From Staphylococcus sp. GSSP0090 (GTDB lineage Bacteria > Bacillota > Bacilli > Staphylococcales > Staphylococcaceae): DNA of 64,000 nt. Position numbers and translations under genes: made by a program. Every line of letters begins with the position of its first letter. Positions within the stretch are counted from its first letter, which is position 1. The DNA is taken from positions 62,001 to 126,000 of the forward strand of contig NZ_JACBFD010000019.1 in NCBI RefSeq assembly GCF_013391405.1. The letters run 5' to 3'. The notes beneath the pieces were generated by a model, which was not told where the DNA came from, did no database searches, and was given only the letters and a program-made list of their open reading frames with translations. Of this stretch, positions 31,751-45,101 are shown piece after piece.

Positions 31751-31837
31751 AATTTTTATATGATTTTGTAGTTTGTTAAGGCGACATCTTTAACATTTTA
31801 TTTAAATTTCATAAAATGTGTTTACTTTTATTGCTAG

Positions 31838-32041
31838 TCACAACTTGTTATTGAAATGATTGTTTTTATTATATTTTTTGATATTAGAGATTAAAATATA
31901 TAAACCAATGATTAACATCACTATTGGAAGTATGATTATTAAATATATGGAAAATGATCCAAATAAATTCGTGAACATTGATAATATAAGTATGAAAAGT
32001 AAAATTAAAATGACTAAATTTAGACGAAATGTTTTCGACAT
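31838..32041 (-). CDS. Small two-helix membrane protein
   Basis: A 67-residue hydrophobic protein of unknown function. It has two predicted membrane helices (about 7-30 and 32-53) and a basic, Asn-rich cytoplasmic tail (NIKKYNKNNHFNNKL). AAGGAGG lies about 7 nt before the ATG, a strong ribosome site that argues the ORF is real; the overlapping plus-strand ORF has no such site. It lies downstream of rnjA beyond its terminator, so it probably has its own promoter. Confidence 0.65.
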   Translation of the reverse strand: MSKTFRLNLVILILLFILILSMFTNLFGSFSIYLIIILPIVMLIIGLYILISNIKKYNKNNHFNNKL

Positions 32042-32210
32042 CGTATACCTCCTTTATTCACTAAGTTATTTATAAAATAATGTTTCCTTATTTAATATCA
32101 CAATCAATGTAACACAGTGAGCCTAAAACATAAATAATTGATTCAAACTCATTTTCGTTAATAATTATAGTACCCGTTTAGTGAGCTTCCTTAAAAAAAT
32201 ATTAAACACA

Positions 32211-32245
32211 AAGAGACCTAATCCACATTAAGGACTAGGTCTCTT
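32211..32245 (-). terminator. Terminator of rpoY-rnjA
   Basis: AAGAGACCTAGTCC pairs with GGATTAGGTCTCTT on the minus strand, followed by TGTGTTTAATATTTTTTT. It lies 40 nt past the rnjA stop codon. Confidence 0.8.
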
Positions 32246-32284
32246 GTTATTAAGCATAGGAAAGTTATTCCATACGCATGCTTA

Positions 32285-34362
<2,078 letters not shown>

Positions 34363-34858
34363 TTTATATATTTCCTCCTAAAAATCATGTGTTGATTTTA
34401 TAATTATTTTTATTGTTATACCCTAGTACTATAGATAATGAAAAATTAGGGCTACATTGTAGCGCAAGTTCAACTTTTCATAAAATTGTAATAGCTACCG
34501 TATATAATTAGAACATACTAGTATTGTCCGGTAAGTTTTTAGGGTGATCTTCAGTTCGTTCGAATAGAAAAACACAAATACTTTAATTTGTATGTTTTCA
34601 GTTATTTCTCATTTTACATGATGTAGTGGAATAAATAAAGCAGTTTTATCACAAGTGAAAACTATTTAATAGTACAAGTTGCTTCTTATTTAAATTACTT
34701 ATGATAAATTATTAGAATTAAATGCAGAAAATTTTGAAAAAACAATATAAAAACTTGAGTAGTATATAAAAATTAATTAAGATAAAGAGGTATCTTAGAG
34801 GAAAGTTAAGTACAAAATACGATGTATGATATTTATAGTTAATATTGAGGTGGATCAT
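34363..34858. other. 496-bp gap between rpoY and the 90-residue gene
   Basis: AT-rich divergent spacer. It must contain the rpoY-rnjA promoter (minus) and one for the downstream plus-strand gene, but no pair of hexamers stands out. I find no hairpin followed by T, no further ORF with a ribosome site, and no recognisable RNA. Confidence 0.5.
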
Positions 34859-35131
34859 TTGAACAATGTAAAGAGAATAGTAGAAGATGTAAAAAAAGAG
34901 AAAGTGCGTACGGATAAAATATTTAAAGATATAACGTTTGAAGTACGTGCTGAGCAAGTCATCATGTTTTTTAATTACAATGAAATCATTGATACAGTGA
35001 ATGAAGATCAGAATTATGTTAAACATAATCATGACCCAGAATTTATTGACATTCAGCAGTTAGCTGAATTGAAAGCTGAGTTTAATGAGCTGAACATTCC
35101 ATATCATGAACGAAGAGATGATTTTATGTAA
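34859..35131 (+). CDS. Conserved hypothetical, 90 residues
   Basis: A small soluble acidic protein that I do not recognise. It runs from MNNVKRIVEDVKKEKVRTDK to PYHERRDDFM, with alternating charged residues and no cysteine, signal or membrane segment. The start is TTG at 34859, about 6 nt after GAGGTGG; an upstream in-frame ATG has no ribosome site and would add a hydrophobic lead unlike the rest. Its position between rpoY and def matches a conserved staphylococcal hypothetical gene. Confidence 0.7.
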   Translation: MNNVKRIVEDVKKEKVRTDKIFKDITFEVRAEQVIMFFNYNEIIDTVNEDQNYVKHNHDPEFIDIQQLAELKAEFNELNIPYHERRDDFM

Positions 35132-35353
35132 TATTGACGTAGTACGAGCATTGTACTGTAATTAGACTGCACTGATAAAAATTTAATTATCAAATAAGTT
35201 ATATGGCTGGTTCACATGATAAATAAGGTTGAGATTCGTTGATATAAACTAGTTAATTTTAGCAAACTGTATATAAATAGAAGGATTGCTGAAATTAAAA
35301 AGGAACCATGCCTTATCAATTTAAGTGGTTTTGTACATTTTTTAAATATTATG

Positions 35354-35381
35354 TTAACGATTTTATATATTTTGCTACAAT
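35354..35381 (+). promoter_or_regulatory. Extended -10 promoter of a candidate sRNA
   Basis: TTAACG (35354-35359), 16 bp, then TGC-TACAAT (-10 at 35376-35381) with the extended TGN element. No ORF follows; a strong terminator ends about 90 nt after the predicted start site. Confidence 0.5.
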
Positions 35382-35387
35382 CCCCAG

Positions 35388-35518
35388 TATAGGAATGAAA
35401 ATGACTAGGCTAAAAAGTAGCGTAGATTGAACTGTGAGATACTTTATAGAGACAAGAAAGATAAAAATATAAACAGAGCTCATCCAAAGTTAAATTGGGT
35501 GAGCTCTGTTTTTTTTAG
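35388..35518 (+). ncRNA. Candidate small RNA between the 90-residue gene and def
   Basis: About 130 nt from the predicted start downstream of the extended -10 to the end of the T run at 35518. It has no credible ORF, an A/G-rich 5' part (AATGAAAATGACTAGGCT) that could be single-stranded, and a strong 3' terminator stem AACAGAGCTCAtCC...GGgTGAGCTCTGTT. It lies in the 441-bp spacer between convergent genes. I cannot match it to a named RNA. It could instead be just a shared terminator region. Confidence 0.4.
35471..35518. terminator. Bidirectional terminator upstream of the def 3' end
   Basis: AAACAGAGCTCATCCAA pairs with TTGGGTGAGCTCTGTTT, followed by TTTTTTT on the plus strand and by ATATTTTTAT on the minus strand. 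It can end the candidate sRNA (+) and def (-). Confidence 0.88.
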
Positions 35519-35572
35519 GAATCGTTATTTCTAGACAAACGATGATTTACTATATGAGTTCAATCAAACAAA

Positions 35573-36124
35573 TCAAACTTCTACAGCATCTTCATGTGGT
35601 TGAAGTGGATTGTTTGGATCTATATGATCATAGAACATGATTCCATTGATATGGTCAATTTCATGTTGAATCACAACAGCGGGATAACCTTTTAAGCGCA
35701 ACTTCACTTCTTTTCCATCGATATCTGTCGCTTTAACTGTAATTCTGTTTTTACGATGAACTAATCCTGGAATATTTTCATCTACACTTAAGCAACCTTC
35801 ACCAGTGGGAAGATAGGCTTCTTGAATACTGTGGCTCATGATTTTCGGATTGATTAACATCAAATCATATGACTTGCCATTTCCGTCATCTGGAACATAA
35901 ACGGCAATCATTTTTTTTGAGATATTGATTTGTGGCGCGGCAAGACCAACACCTGAGCGCAAACCATATTTAGAAGCAATTTCATCGTCTTGACTATTAA
36001 TTAAAAATTCACGCATAGCCAATAACGTATTACGATCTTCTTCAGAAAGCGGTAAAGTAACATCTTCCGCTTTTTTACGAAGAGTAGGATGTCCATCACG
36101 GATAATATCTTTCATTGTTAACAT
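35573..36124 (-). CDS. def: Peptide deformylase
   Basis: Metalloenzyme that removes the formyl group from nascent N-termini. The 183 residues carry the three signature motifs: GVGLAAPQ (about 58-65), EGCLSV with the metal-binding Cys, and QHEIDHING with two metal-binding His and the catalytic Glu. The longer loop composition is the type II (Gram-positive) form. The start at 36124 ([11 protein letters not shown]) follows AAGGAAGGTG; a longer in-frame reading lacks family similarity. Confidence 0.96.
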   Translation of the reverse strand: MLTMKDIIRDGHPTLRKKAEDVTLPLSEEDRNTLLAMREFLINSQDDEIASKYGLRSGVGLAAPQINISKKMIAVYVPDDGNGKSYDLMLINPKIMSHSIQEAYLPTGEGCLSVDENIPGLVHRKNRITVKATDIDGKEVKLRLKGYPAVVIQHEIDHINGIMFYDHIDPNNPLQPHEDAVEV

Positions 36125-36249
36125 TTGTTCATACACCTTCCTTAATATAAAATATACCAAAATTTAATAGGTAAAATACAGTAGTTAGATTTGATTTATC
36201 ATAAAATATTATATAACATAACAAGCACATAAAGGAGGATTTTTCAAAA

Positions 36250-36876
36250 ATGAAATTAAAATATGGCATCGGTGCAGTCATTGCATCTACAGTATTAGTT
36301 GCAGGTTGTACAACAGATAAAGGTGAAATCAAAGATTATAATGAACAAGTGCAAAAAGCTTTTGATGAAGAAAAACCTGTATCATCTGTGGGAAAAAAAT
36401 TAAATAGTTTAGAGAAAGATAAACAAAAATTAGTAAAAAACATCAATGGTAAAGATCAACAAGAAGTTCAAAAAACTTCAAAAAAAGTAGTTGATAATGT
36501 AGAACAAAGAGAAAAAGAATTTGAAAAAGAAGAAAAAGCCATAAATAATTCTGAAGAAAAATTCAAAAAAGCGGAAAAACATTTAGATAATATTAGCGAC
36601 AAAGGCAAGAAAAAAGAAGTCAAACAATTGAATGACGCACTAAAAGAAAAATATAAAGCGCATGACGCGTATGCAAAAGCGTATAAAAATATCATGAATA
36701 AGGAAAAAGATATGTTTGAATATACTGCTGGCGATCAAGTGGAACAATCTCAAATTGATAAAAAATCTGAAGCGGTATCAAAATCGTATAAAGATATGAA
36801 TAAAGCGTTCAAAAAATATTCTGATACGATGAATAAAGTGAACAAAGAAAAAGAAGATGTAGATAGTTTAGCTTAG
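36250..36876 (+). CDS. YkyA-type lipoprotein, coiled coil
   Basis: A 208-residue predicted lipoprotein. The signal is MKLKYGIGAVIASTVLVAGC with lipobox LVAGC (Cys20). After that the protein is almost entirely Lys/Glu-rich helix with heptad spacing (about 30-205), as in the YkyA putative cell-wall-binding lipoproteins. The gene also follows def in Bacillus, from memory. AGGAGG precedes the ATG. Function is unknown; it would sit on the outer face of the membrane. Confidence 0.85.
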   Translation: MKLKYGIGAVIASTVLVAGCTTDKGEIKDYNEQVQKAFDEEKPVSSVGKKLNSLEKDKQKLVKNINGKDQQEVQKTSKKVVDNVEQREKEFEKEEKAINNSEEKFKKAEKHLDNISDKGKKKEVKQLNDALKEKYKAHDAYAKAYKNIMNKEKDMFEYTAGDQVEQSQIDKKSEAVSKSYKDMNKAFKKYSDTMNKVNKEKEDVDSLA

Positions 36877-37007
36877 TTAAAAAAGCGAGTCATTTGAAAT
36901 TATAATATAGAAGATATAGTATAAGTATTGGTTCCGCTTACATTTAAATGGAAATGCACAACGATAGACCTAAGATGATTAGTAATACAGTATTAATAAA
37001 TTAATTA

Positions 37008-37090
37008 GTACAGTTGCGAAACTGTACCTATTACAACTACTACAGAACTTTTTCAAATTGTTTAACAGCGAAACAGTTTTATGGTACAAT
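37008..37090 (+). promoter_or_regulatory. pdhABCD promoter with a repeated candidate operator
   Basis: An extended -10 TGG-TACAAT (TACAAT 37085-37090) with -35 TTTAAC (37061-37066) at 18 bp. Upstream is a perfect inverted repeat GTACAGTT-GCGA-AACTGTAC (37008-37027). Its core GCGAAAC recurs at 37068-37074 inside the -35/-10 spacer, exactly 52 bp away, about five helical turns. That pattern suggests one regulator at two sites; its identity is unknown. Confidence 0.55.
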
Positions 37091-37141
37091 GTTTAAGGAT
37101 AAAATGAATTTCTATTATACGGGAAAGGTTTGGTGAATTGA

Positions 37142-38254
<1,113 letters not shown>

Positions 38255-38257
38255 CCG

Positions 38258-39235
38258 ATGGCACAAATGACAATGGTACAAGCGATTAACAACGCGCTTA
38301 AAACCGAATTACAAAACGACGAAAATGTTTTACTTTTCGGTGAAGACGTCGGTGTTAACGGTGGTGTTTTCCGTGTAACTGAAGGTTTACAAAAAGAATT
38401 CGGTGAAGATCGTGTATTTGATACACCTTTAGCGGAATCTGGTATTGGTGGTTTAGCTTTAGGTTTAACTACTCAAGGATACCGTCCAGTTATGGAAATA
38501 CAATTCTTAGGATTTGTATTTGAAGTATTCGACTCTGTAGCAGGACAATTAGCGCGTACGCGTTTCCGTTCTGGTAACTCTAAACAAGCACCAGTAACAA
38601 TTCGTGCTCCATTTGGTGGTGGTGTACACACACCTGAACTACATGCTGATAACTTAGAAGGTATCTTAGCGCAATCACCTGGTCTAAGTGTTGTAATCCC
38701 TTCTAATCCTTACGATGCAAAAGGTTTATTAATTTCTGCAATCAGAAGTAACGACCCAGTTGTTTACTTAGAGCACATGAAATTATATCGTTCATTCCGT
38801 GACGAAGTACCTGAAGAAGAGTACACTATCGAAATTGGTAAAGCGAACGTGAAACAAGAAGGTAATGATATTACACTAATCGCTTATGGTGCGATGGTAC
38901 AAGAATCATTAAAAGCAGCAGAAGAATTAGAAAAAGATGGCCATTCAGTAGAAGTTATTGACTTACGTACTGTACAACCAATCGATATCGAAACACTTGT
39001 TGCTTCAGTTGAAAAAACTGGACGTGCAGTAGTGGTACAAGAAGCGCAACGTCAAGCTGGTGTTGGTGCAACAGTTGCTTCAGAATTAGCTGAACGTGCA
39101 ATTCTTTCATTAGAAGCACCAATCACTCGTGTAGCAGCAGCAGATACGGTTTATCCGTTTACGCAAGCTGAAAATGTTTGGTTACCAAACAAAAACGATA
39201 TTGTTGAAAAAGCAAAAGCAACATTAGAATTTTAA
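38258..39235 (+). CDS. pdhB: Pyruvate dehydrogenase E1 beta subunit
   Basis: Second half of the E1 heterotetramer. The 325 residues include [53 protein letters not shown] and the C-terminal transketolase domain with [27 protein letters not shown] precedes the ATG. A 143-bp gap containing a strong hairpin separates it from pdhC. Confidence 0.97.
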   Translation: MAQMTMVQAINNALKTELQNDENVLLFGEDVGVNGGVFRVTEGLQKEFGEDRVFDTPLAESGIGGLALGLTTQGYRPVMEIQFLGFVFEVFDSVAGQLARTRFRSGNSKQAPVTIRAPFGGGVHTPELHADNLEGILAQSPGLSVVIPSNPYDAKGLLISAIRSNDPVVYLEHMKLYRSFRDEVPEEEYTIEIGKANVKQEGNDITLIAYGAMVQESLKAAEELEKDGHSVEVIDLRTVQPIDIETLVASVEKTGRAVVVQEAQRQAGVGATVASELAERAILSLEAPITRVAAADTVYPFTQAENVWLPNKNDIVEKAKATLEF

Positions 39236-39248
39236 TAATCACTGATCA

Positions 39249-39284
39249 GAAGTAGTGTATACGACGCGTCGATATACCTACTTC
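39249..39284 (+). repeat. Intercistronic stem-loop between pdhB and pdhC
   Basis: GAAGTAG pairs with CTACTTC, then GTATA with TATAC after a one-base bulge, then CGA with TCG around a CGCG loop: about 15 bp in 36 nt. No T run follows, so it is not an intrinsic terminator. A processing or stability element separating pdhAB from pdhCD is plausible. Confidence 0.75.
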
Positions 39285-39378
39285 GTTCAGGTTTATATAT
39301 AAATATGAGTTTTGAGTTGTTAGCTCACTCTCGATTTCTAATTTTTGACTTAATATGAATTTTTAGGAGGATAATAAC

Positions 39379-40686
39379 GTGGCATTTGAATTTAAATTAC
39401 CCGACATTGGTGAAGGTATCCACGAAGGTGAAATTGTAAAATGGTTTGTTAAAGCTGGAGATACAATTGAAGAAGACGATGTATTAGCTGAAGTTCAAAA
39501 CGACAAATCAGTTGTTGAAATTCCATCACCTGTTTCAGGTACTATCGAAGAAGTATTAGTAGATGAAGGTACGGTAGCAGTTGTTGGTGATACAATTGTT
39601 AAAATTGATGCACCTGATGCAGAAGATATGCAGTTTAAAGGTAGTGAAAGTGACGAAGCTTCAAGCGAGTCAACAGAAGCTCCTGCTGAAGAAAGTACTA
39701 AAGAAGAAGCATCAGCACCTGCTCAATCTTCAAATGATGAAGAAGTAGATGAAAGCAAACGTGTTAAAGCAATGCCTTCAGTTCGTAAATATGCACGTGA
39801 AAACGGTGTTAATATTAAAGCTGTTTCAGGTTCAGGTAAAAACGGACGTACGACAAAAGAAGACGTTGATGCTTACTTAAATGGTGGACAAGCAACAGCT
39901 TCAAATGAAAGTGCAGCGGCTACTAGTACTAGTGAAGCAGCTACAAGTTCTGAACAACCAGCAGCAGTTTCTACAGAAGGTGAATACCCAGAAACTACTG
40001 AAAAAATTCCTGCAATGCGTAAAGCAATTGCTAAAGCAATGGTTAATTCAAAACACACTGCACCTCACGTAACATTAATGGATGAAATTGATGTTCAAGA
40101 ATTATGGGATCACCGTAAAAAATTCAAAGAAGTTGCAGCTGAACAAGGTACTAAATTAACATTCTTACCTTATGTTGTTAAAGCACTTGTATCTGCACTT
40201 AAAAAATATCCAGCACTTAATACTTCATTTAATGAAGAAGCTGGAGAAATCGTGCATAAGCATTACTGGAATATTGGTATTGCAGCTGACACAGACAGAG
40301 GTTTACTTGTACCAGTAGTTAAAAATGCTGATCGTAAATCTATGTTCGCAATTTCAGACGAAATTAATGAACTAGCTGTTAAAGCTCGTGACGGTAAATT
40401 GTCAGCTGATGAAATGAAAGGTGCTACTTGTACAATTAGTAACATCGGTTCAGCAGGCGGACAATGGTTCACACCAGTTATCAATCACCCAGAAGTTGCT
40501 ATCTTAGGTATTGGACGTATTGCACAAAAACCTATCGTTAAAGATGGAGAAATTATTGCTGCACCAGTATTATCATTATCACTAAGCTTTGACCATAGAC
40601 AAATTGATGGTGCAACTGGTCAAAACGCTATGAATCATATTAAACGTTTATTAAATAATCCAGAATTATTATTAATGGAGGGGTAA
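39379..40686 (+). CDS. pdhC: Dihydrolipoamide acetyltransferase E2 (PdhC)
   Basis: Core of the PDH complex, transferring the acetyl group to CoA. The 435 residues comprise one lipoyl domain with Lys43 in [12 protein letters not shown] and an Ala/Glu/Ser linker. The peripheral subunit-binding domain (about 132-170, [20 protein letters not shown]) and a second Ser/Thr/Ala linker follow. The catalytic domain ends with [12 protein letters not shown], containing the catalytic His. The start is GTG at 39379 behind AGGAGG. Confidence 0.97.
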   Translation: MAFEFKLPDIGEGIHEGEIVKWFVKAGDTIEEDDVLAEVQNDKSVVEIPSPVSGTIEEVLVDEGTVAVVGDTIVKIDAPDAEDMQFKGSESDEASSESTEAPAEESTKEEASAPAQSSNDEEVDESKRVKAMPSVRKYARENGVNIKAVSGSGKNGRTTKEDVDAYLNGGQATASNESAAATSTSEAATSSEQPAAVSTEGEYPETTEKIPAMRKAIAKAMVNSKHTAPHVTLMDEIDVQELWDHRKKFKEVAAEQGTKLTFLPYVVKALVSALKKYPALNTSFNEEAGEIVHKHYWNIGIAADTDRGLLVPVVKNADRKSMFAISDEINELAVKARDGKLSADEMKGATCTISNIGSAGGQWFTPVINHPEVAILGIGRIAQKPIVKDGEIIAAPVLSLSLSFDHRQIDGATGQNAMNHIKRLLNNPELLLMEG

Positions 40687-40689
40687 AAC

Positions 40690-42096
40690 ATGGTAGTTGG
40701 AGATTTCCCAATTGAAACAGATACTATTGTAATCGGAGCAGGACCTGGAGGCTATGTTGCAGCAATTCGTGCAGCACAGTTAGGTCAAAAAGTAACAATC
40801 GTAGAAAAAGGCGAACTTGGCGGTGTATGTCTTAATGTAGGATGTATTCCTTCAAAAGCGTTATTACACGCTTCGCATCGTTATGATGAAACTAAAAACT
40901 CTGAAAATTTAGGTGTTATCGCTGAAAGTGTTTCACTTAAATTTGATAAAGTTCAAGAATTCAAGCAATCAGTTGTTAAAAAATTAACTGGTGGTGTTGA
41001 AGGACTATTAAAAGGTAATAAAGTTGAAATCGTAAAAGGCGAAGCTTACTTTGTTGATAATAATAGCCTACGTGTAATGGATGAGAAAAGTGCTCAAACA
41101 TATAACTTCAAACACGCGATTATTGCAACTGGTTCTAGACCAATTGAAATCCCTAACTTCAAGTTTGGTAACCGTGTAATCGATTCTACTGGCGCTTTAA
41201 ATTTACAAGAAGTACCTGGTAAATTAGTTGTTGTTGGTGGCGGTTATATTGGTTCTGAATTAGGTACTGCATTTGCTAACTTTGGTTCTGAAGTAACTAT
41301 TTTAGAAGGTGCGAAAGATATTTTAGGCGGTTTCGAAAAACAAATGACGCAACCTGTTAAAAAAGGTATGAAAGAAAAAGGCGTTGAAATTGTTACAGAA
41401 GCTATGGCTAAATCTGCTGAAGAAACAGACAATGGTGTTAAAGTGACTTATGAAGTAAAAGGTGAAGAACAAACAATCGACGCTGATTACGTATTAGTTA
41501 CTGTTGGACGTCGTCCAAACACTGACGAATTAGGCTTAGAAGAATTAGGTCTTAAATTCGCAGATCGCGGTTTATTAGAAGTAGACAAACAAAGCCGTAC
41601 ATCAGTTGAAAATATCTTTGCAATTGGCGATATCGTACCAGGTTTACCACTTGCACATAAAGCTAGCTATGAAGCTAAAGTTGCAGCAGAAGTAATTGCT
41701 GGGGAAGCATCAGAAGTAGACTACATTGGTATGCCTGCTGTATGTTTCACTGAACCAGAATTAGCTACTGTTGGTTATACAGAAGCTCAAGCTAAAGAAG
41801 AAGGATTAGCAGTTACTGCTTCTAAATTCCCTTATGCAGCTAATGGTCGTGCGTTATCATTAGATGATACAACTGGATTTGTTAAATTGTTAACACTTAA
41901 AGAAGATAACACATTAGTAGGTGCGCAAGTAGTTGGTACTGGCGCTTCTGATATCATTTCTGAATTAGGTTTAGCAATTGAATCAGGTATGAATGCTGAA
42001 GATTTAGCATTAACTATCCATGCACACCCAACATTAGGTGAAATGTCTATGGAAGCTGCTGAAAAAGCATTAGGATTACCTATCCACACAATGTAA
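40690..42096 (+). CDS. pdhD: Dihydrolipoamide dehydrogenase E3
   Basis: FAD enzyme that reoxidises dihydrolipoamide with NAD+. The 468 residues have the FAD-binding [17 protein letters not shown] and the redox disulfide in [13 protein letters not shown]. The NAD-binding [10 protein letters not shown] and the C-terminal His-Glu pair in [11 protein letters not shown] are also present. It starts 3 nt after pdhC. The subunit may be shared with other 2-oxoacid complexes elsewhere on the chromosome. Confidence 0.97.
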   Translation: MVVGDFPIETDTIVIGAGPGGYVAAIRAAQLGQKVTIVEKGELGGVCLNVGCIPSKALLHASHRYDETKNSENLGVIAESVSLKFDKVQEFKQSVVKKLTGGVEGLLKGNKVEIVKGEAYFVDNNSLRVMDEKSAQTYNFKHAIIATGSRPIEIPNFKFGNRVIDSTGALNLQEVPGKLVVVGGGYIGSELGTAFANFGSEVTILEGAKDILGGFEKQMTQPVKKGMKEKGVEIVTEAMAKSAEETDNGVKVTYEVKGEEQTIDADYVLVTVGRRPNTDELGLEELGLKFADRGLLEVDKQSRTSVENIFAIGDIVPGLPLAHKASYEAKVAAEVIAGEASEVDYIGMPAVCFTEPELATVGYTEAQAKEEGLAVTASKFPYAANGRALSLDDTTGFVKLLTLKEDNTLVGAQVVGTGASDIISELGLAIESGMNAEDLALTIHAHPTLGEMSMEAAEKALGLPIHTM

Positions 42097-42120
42097 TGAT
42101 AAGTAATTTCATATAGATCA

Positions 42121-42166
42121 AATTGGGACTGGGACATCAATGTATGTCCCAGTCTCAATTATTTTT
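42121..42166 (+). terminator. Terminator of the pdh operon
   Basis: AATTGGGACTGGGACAT and ATGTCCCAGTCTCAATT form a 17-bp stem with one mismatch, followed by ATTTTTT. The TGGGACAT core is the dispersed staphylococcal intergenic motif. Confidence 0.88.
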
Positions 42167-42235
42167 TATAGTATTACCGTACAGTCCAAACAATTGAAGA
42201 ATGATCAAAATATAAATGAAAGGGTGTTAATTTAT

Positions 42236-42514
42236 ATGGAATACCAATATCCTATCGATTTAGATTGGTCGAATGATGAAATGATGCAAGTCGTTTCTTT
42301 TTTTAATGCTGTAGAAGCCTATTATGAATCCAGTGTAGACGGGAAAAAATTGTTAGATCGCTATAAACATTTTAAGCAAATCGTTCCAGGTAAAGCTGAG
42401 GAAAAACAAATTTTTAAAGAATTTGAAAATAGTAGTGGTTATAGCAGTTATCATGCAGTGAAAGCAGCTCAATCTTCACCAGAGCAAAAAGTATTTTCGG
42501 CAAAAAGTAAATAA
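42236..42514 (+). CDS. UPF0223 family protein (YktA-like)
   Basis: A 92-residue soluble protein. [20 protein letters not shown] and [25 protein letters not shown] fit the small conserved UPF0223 family, whose Bacillus member is YktA. It is mostly helical with no catalytic motif, and its function is unknown. The ATG at 42236 follows AAAGGGTG; the longer upstream reading runs through the pdh terminator and is rejected. Confidence 0.85.
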   Translation: MEYQYPIDLDWSNDEMMQVVSFFNAVEAYYESSVDGKKLLDRYKHFKQIVPGKAEEKQIFKEFENSSGYSSYHAVKAAQSSPEQKVFSAKSK

Positions 42515-42653
42515 CTATTGTATTCATCGTTATATTCTGATATTTTTATTAAGCATTAAACAAAATGTTTGATAAATCTAAACAGCATATAACGATTTTT
42601 TATTTTTATCATAGCACGAGATTAAATGTTAATAATTATTCAAAGGTGACAAT

Positions 42654-43193
42654 ATGGAAATTGGAAAGAAAATAAAAAATTTAAGAAATATAAAAAAATT
42701 GACGCAAGAAGAATTAGCAGAACGAACGGATCTCTCAAAAGGCTATATTTCACAAATTGAAAGTCAATATGCATCACCTAGTATGGAAACATTTTTGAAT
42801 ATATTAGAAGTGCTTGGCACAAGTCCGAGTGATTTTTTTAAAGAACCTAAGCCTGAAAAAGTCTTATATAAAAAAGCAACACAAACTACATACGATGAAT
42901 ATGATAAAGGATATATTTTAAACTGGCCAGTCAGTCAATCAAATGAATTTGAAATGGAGCCACTGATATTAACTTTAAGGGCAAATGCTTCATATAAAAA
43001 TTTTGAACCATCTGAATCCGATACATTTATATATTGTTTAAATGGTGAAGTCGTACTTATGCTCGGTGATCAAAAATATTATGCCACATCTGGTGACGCA
43101 CTATATTTTAAAGCCAACCAAATACATAGATTAGTAAATCAAACATCAGATGAAGTACAAGTAATGATTGTTGTTACAGCTTCATATTTATAG
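42654..43193 (+). CDS. potR: HTH/cupin regulator of the polyamine operon (PotR)
   Basis: A 179-residue regulator. It has an N-terminal Xre-type helix-turn-helix (about 1-60, LTQEELAERTDLSKGYISQIE) and a C-terminal cupin domain (about 105-178, GEVVLMLGDQKYYATSGDALYF). This is the architecture of PuuR-type polyamine regulators. It is the first gene of potRABCD, 12 nt before potA, and likely represses the operon when polyamines are ample. AAAGGTG precedes the ATG. Confidence 0.9.
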   Translation: MEIGKKIKNLRNIKKLTQEELAERTDLSKGYISQIESQYASPSMETFLNILEVLGTSPSDFFKEPKPEKVLYKKATQTTYDEYDKGYILNWPVSQSNEFEMEPLILTLRANASYKNFEPSESDTFIYCLNGEVVLMLGDQKYYATSGDALYFKANQIHRLVNQTSDEVQVMIVVTASYL

Positions 43194-43205
43194 GAGGACA
43201 TACAT

Positions 43206-44300
43206 ATGGAACCATTATTATCATTTAAATCTGTAAGTAAGCAATATGATGATATGCAGATATTAGACAAAATAGATATAGATATTGAATCAGGTTATTT
43301 TTACACATTATTGGGACCATCTGGTTGTGGTAAGACAACGATATTAAAATTAATTGCAGGTTTTGAAGCAGCAGATGATGGTGACATTATCTATCTAGGT
43401 AAATCTATTAATCACTTATCAGCGAATAAAAGAAAAGTTAATACTGTGTTCCAAGATTATGCGTTGTTTCCACATTTAAATGTGTTTGACAATATTGCTT
43501 TTGGACTAAAACTAAAAAAATTACCTAAATCAGAAATTAAGCGTAAAGTACAGGAAGCATTGAAATTAGTAAAACTCACTGGTTATGAATCAAGAACGAT
43601 AGAAGGCATGAGTGGTGGACAAAAACAACGTATTGCAATAGCAAGAGCGATTGTAAATGAACCTGAGATTTTACTGTTAGATGAGTCTTTATCTGCTTTG
43701 GACCTAAAATTAAGAACAGAAATGCAGTATGAGCTTAGAGAAATACAATCTCGCCTAGGTATTACGTTTATTTTTGTTACACATGATCAAGAAGAAGCAT
43801 TAGCGCTTAGTGATTATATATTTGTAATGAAAGATGGCAAAATCCAACAATTTGGTACACCTATTGATATCTATGATGAACCTGTAAATCGTTTTGTTGC
43901 TGATTTTATTGGTGAATCCAATATCGTAGAAGGTAAGATGGTTGAAGATTATGTAGTGAATATCTATGGGCAAGATTTTGAATGTGTAGATATGGGCATA
44001 CCTGAGGAAAAGAAAGTAGAAATTGTCATTCGACCTGAAGATATTTCATTGATAGATGCAGCAAGTGGTTTGTTTGAAGTCACTGTTGATTCGATGCTAT
44101 TTAGAGGCGTTCATTATGAAATTAATTGTATTGATAGAAAAGGATACGAATGGATGATTCATTCAACTAAGAAAGCAGAAGTGGGCAGTAAAGTAGGTTT
44201 ATACTTTGATCCTGAAGCAATTCATATTATGGTTCCTGGTGAAACAGAGGAAGAATTTGATAAACGAATTGAAAGTTACGAGGAACAAGACAATGCGTAA
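43206..44300 (+). CDS. potA: Spermidine/putrescine ABC transporter ATPase (PotA)
   Basis: ATP-hydrolysing subunit of a polyamine importer. The 364 residues show Walker [10 protein letters not shown], the Q loop [10 protein letters not shown], signature [10 protein letters not shown], Walker [13 protein letters not shown] (DES rather than the common DEP) and the switch His in [11 protein letters not shown]-terminal TOBE-type domain (about 290-350) follows. AGGAGG lies 9 nt before the ATG. The end overlaps potB by 8 nt. Confidence 0.95.
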   Translation: MEPLLSFKSVSKQYDDMQILDKIDIDIESGYFYTLLGPSGCGKTTILKLIAGFEAADDGDIIYLGKSINHLSANKRKVNTVFQDYALFPHLNVFDNIAFGLKLKKLPKSEIKRKVQEALKLVKLTGYESRTIEGMSGGQKQRIAIARAIVNEPEILLLDESLSALDLKLRTEMQYELREIQSRLGITFIFVTHDQEEALALSDYIFVMKDGKIQQFGTPIDIYDEPVNRFVADFIGESNIVEGKMVEDYVVNIYGQDFECVDMGIPEEKKVEIVIRPEDISLIDAASGLFEVTVDSMLFRGVHYEINCIDRKGYEWMIHSTKKAEVGSKVGLYFDPEAIHIMVPGETEEEFDKRIESYEEQDNA

Positions 44301-45096
44301 ACTGAATCAATTTCTGTTTATTCCATATATATTATGGATGATACTATTCATTATTGTACCTGTGTTATTACTTGTTTATTTTTCGTTGTTTGATATTCAG
44401 GGTCATTTTAGTTTTGGAAATTATAAACAAATGTTTTCGTGGAAATACTTTAGTATGATTTGGGATTCAGTCATTTTTGCAGTGATTATTACAATCATTA
44501 CGTTACTCGTTAGTTATCCAGCTGCCTATTTTATACGCAATTCAAAATATCAAAGTTTATGGCTAATGATACTCATTATTCCGACTTGGATTAATTTACT
44601 GCTCAAGACCTATGCATTTATAGGCTTATTGAGTCATGATGGTATTATCAATCAAATGTTGAACTTATTACATTTACCTAAAATGGATTTATTATTTACT
44701 GTACCTGCATTTATACTTGTTGCTAGTTATATTTATATACCATTTATGATTTTACCTATTTTTAATAGTATGAAAGACATCCCTAATAATATTTTACAAG
44801 CCTCTAGTGATTTAGGTGCTAGTCCGTTTACGACTTTTCGAAAAATCATCTTACCACTTACAAAACAAGGTATATTAACAGGGGTTCAAGTTACTTTTAT
44901 ACCAGCATTATCGCTATTTATGATAACAAGGTTAATTGCTGGAAATAAGGTGATTAACATAGGAACAGCGATAGAGGAGCAATTTTTAGTTATTCAAAAC
45001 TACGGCATGGGATCTACCATAGCATTATGTTTGATTCTCTTTATGGCGTTAGTCTTAATCATTACGAATACTAAATCAACAAATGGAAAAGGGTGA
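44293..45096 (+). CDS. potB: Spermidine/putrescine ABC transporter permease (PotB)
   Basis: Membrane permease of the polyamine importer. The 267 residues have six helices and the cytoplasmic EAA-type loop [25 protein letters not shown] that docks with PotA. The start at 44293 lies within the end of potA behind GAGGAA; the longer upstream in-frame reading is inside potA and is rejected. Confidence 0.93.
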   Translation: MRKLNQFLFIPYILWMILFIIVPVLLLVYFSLFDIQGHFSFGNYKQMFSWKYFSMIWDSVIFAVIITIITLLVSYPAAYFIRNSKYQSLWLMILIIPTWINLLLKTYAFIGLLSHDGIINQMLNLLHLPKMDLLFTVPAFILVASYIYIPFMILPIFNSMKDIPNNILQASSDLGASPFTTFRKIILPLTKQGILTGVQVTFIPALSLFMITRLIAGNKVINIGTAIEEQFLVIQNYGMGSTIALCLILFMALVLIITNTKSTNGKG

Positions 45097-45101
45097 ATCA
45101 T

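Noticed and set aside
31860-32075. 71-residue plus-strand ORF
   Set aside because: Antisense to the small two-helix membrane protein, which has a strong AAGGAGG site; the plus-strand frame has none.
34718-35032. 104-residue minus-strand hydrophobic ORF
   Set aside because: Overlaps the 90-residue plus-strand gene, has no ribosome site, and its Ile/Phe/Tyr-rich composition is what AT-rich antisense sequence gives.
35132-35350. Possible short ORFs upstream of the candidate sRNA
   Set aside because: All in-frame stretches are under about 25 codons and none has a ribosome site.
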